From contig CAYRPN010000057.1 in assembly GCA_964426135.1 (NCBI GenBank), forward strand, positions 1 to 35,355: a DNA stretch of 35,355 nt, written 5' to 3'. Position 1 is the first letter of the stretch. Every line of letters begins with the position of its first letter. The DNA is from CAYRPN01 sp964426135. Lineage in GTDB: Bacteria; Planctomycetota; Phycisphaerae; Phycisphaerales; Phycisphaeraceae. The notes under the pieces were generated by a model. It worked only from the letters and a program-made list of their open reading frames with translations. It was not told where the DNA came from and ran no database searches. The position numbers and the translations under genes were made by a program. Below are positions 17,244 to 24,780 of the stretch, one piece after another.

Positions 17244-18796
17244 CGTGGCTTGGCTCGGCTGCGTTTGAAGATGAATAGAGGTTCTTTCAGGTGAACGGTC
17301 CGACGAATGAGAAAGAAAGACTCGCTCTCAATCCCCTTCAATGTCAGGCCTTGCCCTAATGATTTTGAGGGCACGATCATCGTATCGATCGGGTACGCCT
17401 GCACCAGCAGTTTCAAAGTCTCGTCGTTCTTCGGAACATACGAGCAGCGAGCGGGATAGTGCCGATGGGCATAGTCGAAAACCATGTACCAAGGAGCGAC
17501 GAGCAGAGTGTCCGGATCGTGGTTCAAGTCCTTGATGAAGCTTTCGTCGGCAGCGGCGCGGGTGTCGCCCAGCACCCACTCCTCGCCCAGGTTTCGGCAC
17601 ATGACCACGTTGATGCTCGTCATCAACAGGGCGAAGATCACCAGAAAGGCCCATCGCATGGCCGGTCGAACCCGGCGTCCAACGTACATCGCGACGCCCG
17701 CCGTTCCCGCCATCGTGGGCGGCAATGCGAACATGGAGACTCGCGTGTATTTGAAGCCGCCCATCTCATAGAGCACCAGACAGATGATCAGCGGGCACAT
17801 CGCCAGCACGCCGATTCCCAGCGGCATCACGGTTTCGCGGCGCATCACCCAGCCGCCGATCAGGCAAGCCAGTGTGCAGCCGACAAGCGAAAGGCAAGCG
17901 AAACTCTCAGGCACCCACACTTCGTCCAGCATCGACAAGATCACATCGACATTGATGGCGAAAATCTCAGTCCTCGTCAGCGGGCTTTCCGCATTGGCGG
18001 TTGAACTGGCGTCATCGTAGTTGAAGTGTCCGCCCTGGCCGTTCAGAGGCAGTTTCCCCTCCGCGACCTGCCACGACTCGACGCCCAGCAGACACACGAC
18101 CGACAGCGCCATCGCCAGTGCAATCTGCCAGTGCTTTGCCTGCGTGCGCCACATCCACGCCAGCAGAAGCACCACCAGCACCGCGGTGGTTTCGCGAAAC
18201 AGAAAGGGGAGCACCAGCAGGATCGGAGCAGCAACCACAAGGACACGGCGGGGCAGGTAGACGAACGCAACCGCGGCGATGGTCGCCGCGGCCACGGTGG
18301 TCAGTTCCGCCATCGCCGAATAGGCGAACGCGACGTTCGGAGGAAACAGCGCGAACGCGGCCGCCGCCAGCGTCCCGGCCTTCCAGTTGAAAAAGCGCAA
18401 ACCCAGCAGATAGGTTCCCATCGTCGCCAGCACATACCCGACCAGATTCGGAACAAGCGCCACCCAATCCTCGGTGCCGAACACGGAGTAAGCGGCGGCA
18501 GTCGCATAGAAGTGGCCGGGCATCCAGAGGCGATTAAAGCTCTGGTGAAGACTGCCGGGAAAGACGATGGTGTGATGAAGCGTGCCGGTCTCCAGCCAGT
18601 TTCGAGCGCCGGTCGTGTAGTAGGTCTGATCGACGAGTATTCGCGAGTAGCCGTTGATGTGCAGGCGACTCGGCTGGAAGAACGAAGCGTTCACCATGAG
18701 GACAAGAATCGCCAACAGCCCTGATAAGGCGATTCCGACCCACAAATGGCGTGGTTTCGAGGTGGCGGGAGACATGGAGTCAGTTTCGCATGGCAT
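17240..18796 (-). CDS. GT-C membrane glycosyltransferase (PMT/ArnT-like)
   Basis: This 518-residue protein has a cytoplasmic N-tail, a first transmembrane helix near 19-38, an external loop with Asp56 (SRILVDQTYYTTGARNW) and many further helices, then a soluble C-terminal region of about 120 residues. That layout matches the GT-C superfamily (PMT_2/ArnT-like), which transfers a sugar from polyprenyl phosphate to a substrate outside the membrane. An FRETT motif lies between helices at about 205. The second Met (18775) would give 511 residues; neither start has a clear ribosome binding site. The stop overlaps the start of the ALG10-like gene (ATGA), so the two GT-C proteins are translationally coupled. 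Substrate cannot be inferred from sequence. Confidence 0.75.
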   Translation of the reverse strand: MPCETDSMSPATSKPRHLWVGIALSGLLAILVLMVNASFFQPSRLHINGYSRILVDQTYYTTGARNWLETGTLHHTIVFPGSLHQSFNRLWMPGHFYATAAAYSVFGTEDWVALVPNLVGYVLATMGTYLLGLRFFNWKAGTLAAAAFALFPPNVAFAYSAMAELTTVAAATIAAVAFVYLPRRVLVVAAPILLVLPFLFRETTAVLVVLLLAWMWRTQAKHWQIALAMALSVVCLLGVESWQVAEGKLPLNGQGGHFNYDDASSTANAESPLTRTEIFAINVDVILSMLDEVWVPESFACLSLVGCTLACLIGGWVMRRETVMPLGIGVLAMCPLIICLVLYEMGGFKYTRVSMFALPPTMAGTAGVAMYVGRRVRPAMRWAFLVIFALLMTSINVVMCRNLGEEWVLGDTRAAADESFIKDLNHDPDTLLVAPWYMVFDYAHRHYPARCSYVPKNDETLKLLVQAYPIDTMIVPSKSLGQGLTLKGIESESFFLIRRTVHLKEPLFIFKRSRAKPR

Positions 18797-18818
18797 GAGA
18801 TTTGTGGGCGCGATGAAA

Positions 18819-19691
18819 CTAGCGGGGCCGGCGGTACACGCCGAGCACCGACGTTCCCCATGGCATTGGGAACCAGAGCGCCGCCGGCGTCTCGGCGCTG
18901 AAAATTCCCCTCAATATCTGATTGATCGGCCAGAAAGGAATCCTGTGTTTGTCGGCCAACATTTGACGTAGTTCGAGCGGTGTCATTCGGCTGACGTCGG
19001 GCTGGCGCCACCGACTTAGTTTGTACAGGGGGCTTAGGAGGAACATGAAGTATCGGGAATACACCAGTTCCAGTCCAGCAACTGCCGCCAGGTTCTTAAG
19101 GTCTTGCCGCGAATAACGTCGAACGTGGCCCGTGGTTTCATCGATGTAGCTCCAAAAGCATCGCAGGGCCGGGGTCGCGACGACGAGCCAGCCTCCCGGT
19201 TTGAGTGATTGCCGAATCTGCTCCAAGGCCTGCGCATCTTGCGGGATGTGTTCCAGGACATCGAGGAGGAAGACAATGTCCCAGCGCTGCGACCATTGGA
19301 GGTTCAGGATGTCCGCCTGGTACCTTGTGACGCGCGCGGGTAAGCCGGCGCTGTCTCTGGCCAGCGTCAGTGCGCGGATGGATGAGTCCGCTAACGCTAA
19401 CTCGGAGAAACTCTCGGGGAGCTGCTCGCACACATATTTGATCCAGCCGCCCACACCGCCACCCAGGTCCAGGACCGACGGTTTGATACCGGAAGAGCGA
19501 TACGTTTTGAGAATGCGCTTGAGCGCCCACATAAGCAGCCGTCGCCGGCCGAGGTACCAGAAATGGTGGTCCTGCATCCGCAGCAAGTCGACGAACCCTT
19601 CGGAATCAAACTCAATTTCCCGATGCGTCACCGGGGGGTCAGGTACATATACCCCGGTCTCGTCCATTCGATAATTCGTGTCCGTAGTCAT
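18819..19691 (-). CDS. SAM-dependent methyltransferase (class I)
   Basis: This 290-residue protein carries motif I VLDLGGGVGG at 73-82, an acidic strand end (LALADSS), and DIVFLLDVLEHIPQD with the LEH motif common in Methyltransf_11/23 proteins. An LKPGGWLVVATPA post-motif strand follows. The segment DHHFWYLGRRRLL at 41-53 recalls methyltransferases of polysaccharide and lipid-linked sugar clusters. A hydrophobic C-terminal stretch (YFMFLLSPLYKL) may contact the membrane. It lies 22 nt upstream of the GT-C gene and 9 nt after the flippase-like gene, within one operon. The likely substrate is a sugar or lipid carrier intermediate; this is inference from context. Confidence 0.8.
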   Translation of the reverse strand: MTTDTNYRMDETGVYVPDPPVTHREIEFDSEGFVDLLRMQDHHFWYLGRRRLLMWALKRILKTYRSSGIKPSVLDLGGGVGGWIKYVCEQLPESFSELALADSSIRALTLARDSAGLPARVTRYQADILNLQWSQRWDIVFLLDVLEHIPQDAQALEQIRQSLKPGGWLVVATPALRCFWSYIDETTGHVRRYSRQDLKNLAAVAGLELVYSRYFMFLLSPLYKLSRWRQPDVSRMTPLELRQMLADKHRIPFWPINQILRGIFSAETPAALWFPMPWGTSVLGVYRRPR

Positions 19692-19700
19692 GTGGGTTGC

Positions 19701-20078
19701 TCATTTCGCCGGCGTCAGCAGCGCCGTTCCCGCTAGGATCAGTAGAGTTCCCGCCCACATGCGCCAAGTCATTGATTCGCCGAGGAAAACAACGCTTAGG
19801 ATCGCCACGATCAGCGCTGACCCGCATGCGATCGGATAGGCATAGCTCAAATCAAGCCGGCTCAGGCACGCGACCCAGCACAGGAATCCAGAGACCACCA
19901 TGGATCCTGCCAGCATCGCCCGCCACAGTCTGCCATCGACGAGCATTTCTCGCATCTTCTCGCTGAAGCCGGCTCCTTCGTCCAGTTCGCTCATCAGCGC
20001 TTTGATCACCACCTGCGCGATCGAAGTGAGCAGGATCGCAGATGCCAGGAACAGGTTGCCGACGACGAATCTGGACAT
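19701..20078 (-). CDS. Four-helix EamA/SMR-like protein, possible polyprenyl-phosphate-sugar flippase
   Basis: This 125-residue protein has four hydrophobic segments (about 5-28, 52-72, 78-98, 104-122). The C-terminal half reads SYAYPIACGSALIVAILS, then LGESMTWRMWAGTLLILAG, a characteristic half-EamA/small-multidrug-resistance pattern (AYPI, LGE-x-T). Proteins of this size next to ArnC-like and ArnT-like genes include ArnE/ArnF, which flip undecaprenyl-phosphate-aminoarabinose. Here it lies between methyltransferases, downstream of an ArnC/GtrB-like transferase and upstream of two GT-C transferases, which suits a lipid-phosphate-sugar flippase. An ordinary SMR drug exporter is the alternative. 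Its start abuts the stop of the next upstream gene. Confidence 0.7.
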   Translation of the reverse strand: MSRFVVGNLFLASAILLTSIAQVVIKALMSELDEGAGFSEKMREMLVDGRLWRAMLAGSMVVSGFLCWVACLSRLDLSYAYPIACGSALIVAILSVVFLGESMTWRMWAGTLLILAGTALLTPAK

Positions 20079-20765
20079 TCAGCGCTCCCGCTTGCGACAA
20101 TGGAAGATCAGGTGGTTGTGCTCCTGCAGGACGTTGATCGGCTCTAGGCCGGCGTTGATCAGGTCCGTCGTGAACCGCTGGCGGTCGATGGTGCTCGTCT
20201 CCACATTCCATTTGTCGGCGAATCGGAAGCGCCGGAACACCATCGACACCGCCTTATATGCAGCAATCATGCCGCGAAAGAAGAGCCGGGTTCCCGTCGA
20301 CATGGCAGTGCGGTCGAACTCGATAATCACGATCTGTCCATCGGGTTTGAGGACGCGGACCAACTCACGCAAGGCGGCAGCGTGATCGTTGAGGTTGGGG
20401 AACAGACCCGCGGCAATCACGCAGTCGAACGACGCGTCGGCCTGAGTCAGCGCGGTGACATCGCCTTCGGTGAAGGTGACATTGGCGAGATTCCTCTTAG
20501 CAGCCTGTTTCCTGGCGATCCCGAGCAGACCGGTGGAGGCGTCGACGCCGTGAAATACCCAGCCTCGAAGGCGCTTGGCCAACCCAATGGCGAACATTCC
20601 GCTGCCGCAGCCGGCATCCATCGCCGAACGCGTCGAATCAACGGAGCGCTCCGCCAGCAGCGTGGACACGCGCTCCACCAGCGGGCTGTCGTAGTCGTCG
20701 CGCCACAGGTGGTAGGCGGGAGCCTGAAAATCGTACCAGGCCGTGAGTCGCTTGCTGTCGATCAT
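20079..20765 (-). CDS. SAM-dependent methyltransferase (UbiE-like)
   Basis: This 228-residue class I methyltransferase has motif I AMDAGCGSGMFAIGLA from about residue 48, an acidic GVDAS after the second strand, DVTAL before motif III, DCVIAAGLFPNLND in the motif II region and VLKPDGQIVIIEFDR following. The start at 20765 was chosen because it forms an ATGA overlap with the upstream gene and begins with a plausible fold; the frame is open another 88 codons upstream inside that gene, in a low-complexity Arg/His-rich stretch that is not real. A C-terminal stretch (FRGMIAAYKAVSMVFRRFRF) is basic and amphipathic. It is the middle of three methyltransferases in this cluster; the substrate is unknown. 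Confidence 0.8.
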   Translation of the reverse strand: MIDSKRLTAWYDFQAPAYHLWRDDYDSPLVERVSTLLAERSVDSTRSAMDAGCGSGMFAIGLAKRLRGWVFHGVDASTGLLGIARKQAAKRNLANVTFTEGDVTALTQADASFDCVIAAGLFPNLNDHAAALRELVRVLKPDGQIVIIEFDRTAMSTGTRLFFRGMIAAYKAVSMVFRRFRFADKWNVETSTIDRQRFTTDLINAGLEPINVLQEHNHLIFHCRKRER

Positions 20766-21466
20766 TCGCGCCCCTCTGTGGCCGATGGCACGTTTCTGAA
20801 GTACTTGGCAAATGACTCGCCGGTGTAGAGGCTTCGGACATGCTCGGGCTTGTACACCCTGATGGTGAACTCGAACAGCGGACTGGCGTGGTCCAGTTCG
20901 TAATGCCGGGACAGATGCCCGACGATGTGTTCGATCAGTGGTGGCTCGCCTTGATAATGCAGGTCTTTCTGCATCAAGTGTGGGTCGGCGTGAGCGGTGA
21001 GAAAGTTGGCGGCGATTCCTTTGGTGCACATGGAGAACATGGCGTCGAGCATGCGAAAGACGAATGCCTGCCAGACGTGGTGGGGCGTTTTCAGGCGCGG
21101 ATTAAAGGTGCCGCTGAGCGTGACGAAGTCGTACTTCCGGGGCGGAACCTGCGAGGACACGTCGTGCTCGAAAAACTCGCTTTGCGGAAAGCGCTGCCGG
21201 CAGGCGTTAACGAAATGAGGAACGATGTCGCTTCCGGAGTAGCGGGCCGTGGGGTGGTGCTCCCGAAGGAAATCACCGAAGTGGCCCAGGCCGCAGCCGA
21301 TCTCGTGCACCGCGAATGCCTCTGTTTCACGTTCGAACAGCCGGGCGATTCTCATGAATCGCTCGTCCTGCGTCTGCCGATCCCGCCAAGAAAGCGAGCG
21401 CGGATCATCTCCGAACTGCCCGTACAGGTCGCCGTAGAATTGTTTCTGGTCGTCAACGAGCGACAT
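20762..21466 (-). CDS. SAM-dependent methyltransferase
   Basis: This 234-residue protein has motif I VHEIGCGLGHFGDFL from about residue 53, then GSDIVPHFVNACRQRFP for the second strand and helix, and KYDFVTLSGTFNPRLK for the motif II region. A Tyr-rich N-terminal segment (QFYGDLYGQFGDD) is typical of the Methyltransf_12/25 type. The C-terminal half, with YELDHASPLFEFTIRVYKPE, is less familiar. The gene overlaps its upstream neighbour (glycosyltransferase) by 14 nt and its downstream neighbour by 4 nt, so the three are co-translated. The substrate is not predictable; the glycan context makes a sugar or amino-sugar methylation plausible. Confidence 0.75.
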   Translation of the reverse strand: MSLVDDQKQFYGDLYGQFGDDPRSLSWRDRQTQDERFMRIARLFERETEAFAVHEIGCGLGHFGDFLREHHPTARYSGSDIVPHFVNACRQRFPQSEFFEHDVSSQVPPRKYDFVTLSGTFNPRLKTPHHVWQAFVFRMLDAMFSMCTKGIAANFLTAHADPHLMQKDLHYQGEPPLIEHIVGHLSRHYELDHASPLFEFTIRVYKPEHVRSLYTGESFAKYFRNVPSATEGRE

Positions 21467-22514
21467 CGCTCAACTCCCTGGTGGTTGCGGCGACTGTCGC
21501 GTTCAGTTCCCGATCGATGGCGATGTCGGATGAGTCGGCTGTGTGAGGCGCGGTCAACCCGGTCGTGGTTCGCACGATCGATTGCGGCCGCTGATTGATG
21601 CGCATGAAGGTTCGCGCGAGGTATTCGGACAACACGCCGATGCCCAGGAGAATGAGCCCCGCCGAGAAGAGGACCGAAACGATGATCGCTGTGAATCCGT
21701 GCACCGGGATTTCATGCGTGAGCCGAATCACCACAAAGTAGATCGCCAGTCCGATGGATCCCAGGGAAAGCAAAGCGCCCATGACGCTCGCGATCCTCAG
21801 CGGCAAGGTCGTGTAGTTGCACATCATGCTCAGAAAAACGCTGAGCAGTTTTCGAATCCGGTAGCTGCTTTGATCGCGCTGATCCTCGTCGTGGCGCACT
21901 TCACACGAGACGATCCGGCTGGTCATCCAGGCAAAATAAATGTCGATGATGATGTCGTGGCGGTTGGCCTTGGCGACTTCCCTCGCGATGGCCGACCGGA
22001 TCAGCCGGAACGAGCCGATGTCGAAGTCGATCTTCATGACCCGACGCGGAACGAACATGACCACGCGGGAACAGAAACGCCGCCACCACGAGTGCTTCCG
22101 CGTGGCGGGCACGCCGTAGACCACGTCGGCATGCGTCGCCTGCATGGCCGCGATCATCTTTTCGATTTCTTCGGGAGGGTTCTGCAAATCCTCGTCCAGC
22201 GTGGCGATCAGATTGCCGCGGGCGAAACGGAAGCCGCAGAGCGTGGCGTTGTGCTGCCCGAAATTCCGAGTGTGCTTCACGCCCAGCACGCGGGGTTCGC
22301 GGCGAGCAATGTCCTGAATGATCTGCCAACTGTTGTCTCGGCTGTCGTCGTCCACCAGAATGATTTCAAATGTCCTGCCCGCGCCTTCAAACGCGGCGAT
22401 CAGCCGGTCCACCAGCTTGCCCAGTGTGCGTTCCCCCATGTAAACCGGAACCACGGCGGAGATGTCGATCTCGCCTGCGGCGCCGTTCGGGTTGGATCGG
22501 GCTTGGAGTGGCAT
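21453..22514 (-). CDS. ArnC/GtrB-like polyprenyl-phosphate glycosyltransferase (GT2)
   Basis: This 353-residue GT2 protein begins with DISAVVPVYMGERTL and has ILVDDDSRDNSW (DDDS near 55-58) and the metal-binding LDEDLQNPPEEI (DEDL at 107-110), the form seen in ArnC, GtrB and DPM-type enzymes. Two C-terminal transmembrane segments (about LRIASVMGALLSLGSIGLA and IIVSVLFSAGLILLGIGVL) and a final EYLARTFMRINQRP complete the ArnC/GtrB layout. Such enzymes move a sugar from a nucleotide to polyprenyl phosphate on the cytoplasmic face. The start at 22514 (MPLQARSNP) was preferred; a GTG at 22562 is the longer alternative. It is the first gene after a good promoter candidate, and supplies the donor that the two downstream GT-C proteins would need. 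Confidence 0.88.
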   Translation of the reverse strand: MPLQARSNPNGAAGEIDISAVVPVYMGERTLGKLVDRLIAAFEGAGRTFEIILVDDDSRDNSWQIIQDIARREPRVLGVKHTRNFGQHNATLCGFRFARGNLIATLDEDLQNPPEEIEKMIAAMQATHADVVYGVPATRKHSWWRRFCSRVVMFVPRRVMKIDFDIGSFRLIRSAIAREVAKANRHDIIIDIYFAWMTSRIVSCEVRHDEDQRDQSSYRIRKLLSVFLSMMCNYTTLPLRIASVMGALLSLGSIGLAIYFVVIRLTHEIPVHGFTAIIVSVLFSAGLILLGIGVLSEYLARTFMRINQRPQSIVRTTTGLTAPHTADSSDIAIDRELNATVAATTRELSDVAR

Positions 22515-22657
22515 TGTCCTTTTTGATATCGGGCTCTTGGCGCCGACCCGGAAGAAATGCACATCCTCAATACGTTTGCCTACTGCTGCCGGGTCGCGCG
22601 GCGAGGCCCATCAAGGCCAGTTGGAATCATCGGCCAGACCTGTGAGTCGGATAAGTT

Positions 22658-22687
22658 TTCATACCTTCTCGGGACAGAGTCCGTCAA
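22658..22687 (-). promoter_or_regulatory. Sigma70-like promoter inside the glycan cluster
   Basis: On the - strand, TTGACG (22687-22682) is followed after an 18-nt spacer by TATGAA (22663-22658). The -35 box overlaps the wecE stop codon, and the box pair lies about 145 nt upstream of the glycosyltransferase start. It could start a separate transcript for the seven downstream genes. Confidence 0.4.
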
Positions 22688-23832
22688 GGTCTGAAGGCTT
22701 CAACCGCTTCGATCACCGTTTCAATCTCCTGCGACGTCAGATCCTTGTACAGCGGCAGGCGAAGGAGTCGTTCGCTGGTTCGCTCCGAAACGGGGCAGTC
22801 GCCTGCTTTGCCGCCGAAAGTGAGGCCCATCGGCGATGTGTGCAAGGGCACGTAGTGGAAAACGCTGAGAATGCCTGCTTTTCTCAGGTGGGCGATCAGG
22901 CGTTGCCGGGATTCCAGGGAAGGCATCAGGAGGTAGAAAAGGTGATAGGGCTGCTCGCACTCGCTCGGAACCACGGGCAACCGCACGCCATTGGCGGCGG
23001 CCCAGGCGCCGAGCCTTTCAAAATAGGTCTGCCACGCCTGTCGCCGCGCGTCCTGGATGGAATCGCGCGCCGATAGCTGGGCGAACAGCAGTGCCGCAAG
23101 GATATCGGACGGCAGGTAGCTGGATCCCAGGTCCACCCACGTGTACTTGTCCACTTCCCCTCGAAAGTAGCGGGCCCGGTTGGTGCCTTTCTCGCGGATG
23201 ATCTCGGCGCGGCCGATGAAGCGGTCGTCGTTGAGCAGCAGCGCGCCGCCTTCGCCGCAGGAAAAGTTCTTGGTTTCATGGAAGCTCAGTGCCGCCAGGG
23301 CGCCGAAGGTGCCCAGGTGCTTGCCGCGGTACTTGCCCATCAGGGCGTGGGCCGCGTCCTCGATCAGCATGATGCCGCGCGGCTCGGCCAACTGGGCCAA
23401 TCGCCGCATGTCACAAGCGACGCCGGCGTAATGGACCGCAACGATGGCGCGGGTTCTGGGAGAGATGAGCTGCTCCACATGGGCAGGATCGATGTTGAGC
23501 GTGTCGGGCGCGATGTCGCTGAAGCGGAGGGTGGCGCCGTGAAGCGCAAAGGCGTTGGCGGTGGAGACGAATGTGAACGAAGGGACGATCACCTCGTCGC
23601 CAGGCTTCAGGTCCAGCAGGATTGCGGCCATTTCCAGCGCATGGGTGCAACTGGTCGTCAGCAGGGCGCGGCGCACGCCCAGAATCTCCTCCAGCATGGC
23701 GTGGCACAGCCTGGTGAAGTGGCCGTCGCCGGAGATGTGGCCCCGCGCCAGCGCCTCGGCGACCAGGGCATGCTCGTTGCCGACGAAGCCGGGCTTGTTG
23801 TAAGGGATCAGGATGGGCTGCTCTTGTTCCAT
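22684..23832 (-). CDS. wecE: WecE/RffA-type dTDP-4-keto-6-deoxyglucose aminotransferase
   Basis: This 382-residue PLP-dependent enzyme of the DegT/DnrJ/EryC1/StrS family closely follows the WecE (RffA) pattern along its whole length: IPYNKPGFVG at the start, ISGDGHFTR, TTSCTHALEMAAILLDL, PGDEVIVPSFTFVSTANAF, VHYAGVACDM and ALSFHETKNFSCGEGGAL with Lys188 as the expected Schiff-base lysine. It continues with REKGTNRARYFRGEVDKYTW, a distinctive WecE block, and LLRLPLY near the end. WecE makes dTDP-4-amino-4,6-dideoxygalactose (Fuc4N precursor) using glutamate. The dTDP-glucose synthase and dehydratase needed upstream are not in this window. It overlaps the WbqC-like gene by 25 nt. Confidence 0.9.
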   Translation of the reverse strand: MEQEQPILIPYNKPGFVGNEHALVAEALARGHISGDGHFTRLCHAMLEEILGVRRALLTTSCTHALEMAAILLDLKPGDEVIVPSFTFVSTANAFALHGATLRFSDIAPDTLNIDPAHVEQLISPRTRAIVAVHYAGVACDMRRLAQLAEPRGIMLIEDAAHALMGKYRGKHLGTFGALAALSFHETKNFSCGEGGALLLNDDRFIGRAEIIREKGTNRARYFRGEVDKYTWVDLGSSYLPSDILAALLFAQLSARDSIQDARRQAWQTYFERLGAWAAANGVRLPVVPSECEQPYHLFYLLMPSLESRQRLIAHLRKAGILSVFHYVPLHTSPMGLTFGGKAGDCPVSERTSERLLRLPLYKDLTSQEIETVIEAVEAFRP

Positions 23833-24584
23833 ATGAAATCACCCGCCCGAGAGCCCACGTTGAACAGGAGGTCCAGAATGCTGACCTGGCCGTCGAACGG
23901 CGGGTGCTGCTGAGGGTACTGCGGATAGTCGTAGGTCTGATACTCCAGGGCGATGCCGGCCTCCTGAAACAGCGACGGCTCGATGTAATCCCGTGCCGAG
24001 GGGCCTGAGATGTAAAGGCCGGCACCGACTCTTCGAAGGACGTCAATCAGCCGTTCCGTCTTTCGCCCGGTCGCTCCGAGCGAAGACGAGCGCACGAACC
24101 GCGTGTGACTGATGCCAAGTGCCCGCGCGAGGGCGATGGTGGAATCGATCGTGAAATCCGCCAGCAGCGCATCGCGCCGCTCGAAGAACGCTTCAACCAT
24201 CGCCGCATAGGACTGGAAGAACGGCGTCTGCTGATAAAGCTGCTTGATCGTCAGCCAATGCTTTCGATTCCACGGCGAATCCCAGTTGATCTGGATCTCG
24301 TTGATCGGTATGCCGGCCGTTTGCGATCCCTTGTGGTGAACCGGGATGGTTAGCCATTGTTTTCCTGCCGGGGTCTTGACCTGATTGCGGTTGCGCCAGC
24401 CCCGGGCGTCATATTGAACGTCATCGTAGAAGACAAAGACATCGGCTCGCTGGATCAGGTGGAAAAAGCCGCGCCACGGTATGTACGACGGCTGAATGAT
24501 CACGCCGGTGACAGGCCGGTTGCCTGGCGGGGCCTGGGCTTCAAGATGATTCGCCGCGGCATAGACCATTGGACGGTTCGGCAT
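23808..24584 (-). CDS. WbqC-like family protein
   Basis: This 258-residue protein belongs to the WbqC-like family, found in O-antigen and amino-sugar clusters; the biochemical role is not established to my knowledge. The diagnostic N-terminus VIIQPSYIPWRGFFHLI is followed by ADVFVFYDDVQYDARGWRNR and QVKTPAGKQWLTIPVHH, and a later TRFVRSSSLGATGRKTERL. The C-terminal part has YISGPSARDYI and QYPQQHPPFDGQVSILDLL. The start is uncertain: 24584 was chosen because the frame further upstream to 24770 lacks family sequence, and 24569 is also possible. It is the first gene of the cluster and overlaps wecE, consistent with both acting on the same amino sugar. Confidence 0.85.
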   Translation of the reverse strand: MPNRPMVYAAANHLEAQAPPGNRPVTGVIIQPSYIPWRGFFHLIQRADVFVFYDDVQYDARGWRNRNQVKTPAGKQWLTIPVHHKGSQTAGIPINEIQINWDSPWNRKHWLTIKQLYQQTPFFQSYAAMVEAFFERRDALLADFTIDSTIALARALGISHTRFVRSSSLGATGRKTERLIDVLRRVGAGLYISGPSARDYIEPSLFQEAGIALEYQTYDYPQYPQQHPPFDGQVSILDLLFNVGSRAGDFIWNKSSPS

Positions 24585-24712
24585 CACCTTGTTTCGGCCG
24601 AAATGTGCGAGTTGATTAGCCAGCGCCCGCGACTGAAAACCCGTTACCGGCGATACGACATCCCGATCGGACGCGCTGTGACGCGGACACAGTTGGAACC
24701 AGGACTGGGGCG

Positions 24713-24742
24713 ATGATAGCGAATGTCGGTCGCCGTGAAGAA
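24713..24742 (-). promoter_or_regulatory. Weak promoter candidate for the WbqC-wecE pair
   Basis: On the - strand, TATCAT (24718-24713) is a good -10 box, with TTCTTC 18 nt upstream as a poor -35. It lies in the gap after the giant subtilase gene and about 125 nt before the chosen WbqC start. Confidence 0.2.
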
Positions 24743-24780
24743 GGGCGATGACGGAGCCTTCGTGATCCACTCGGCTTCGC

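Noticed and set aside
20766..21029. 88-codon N-terminal extension of the UbiE-like methyltransferase
   Set aside because: It lies inside the upstream gene, is Arg/His-rich out-of-frame sequence, and the ATGA overlap at 20762-20765 gives a better start.
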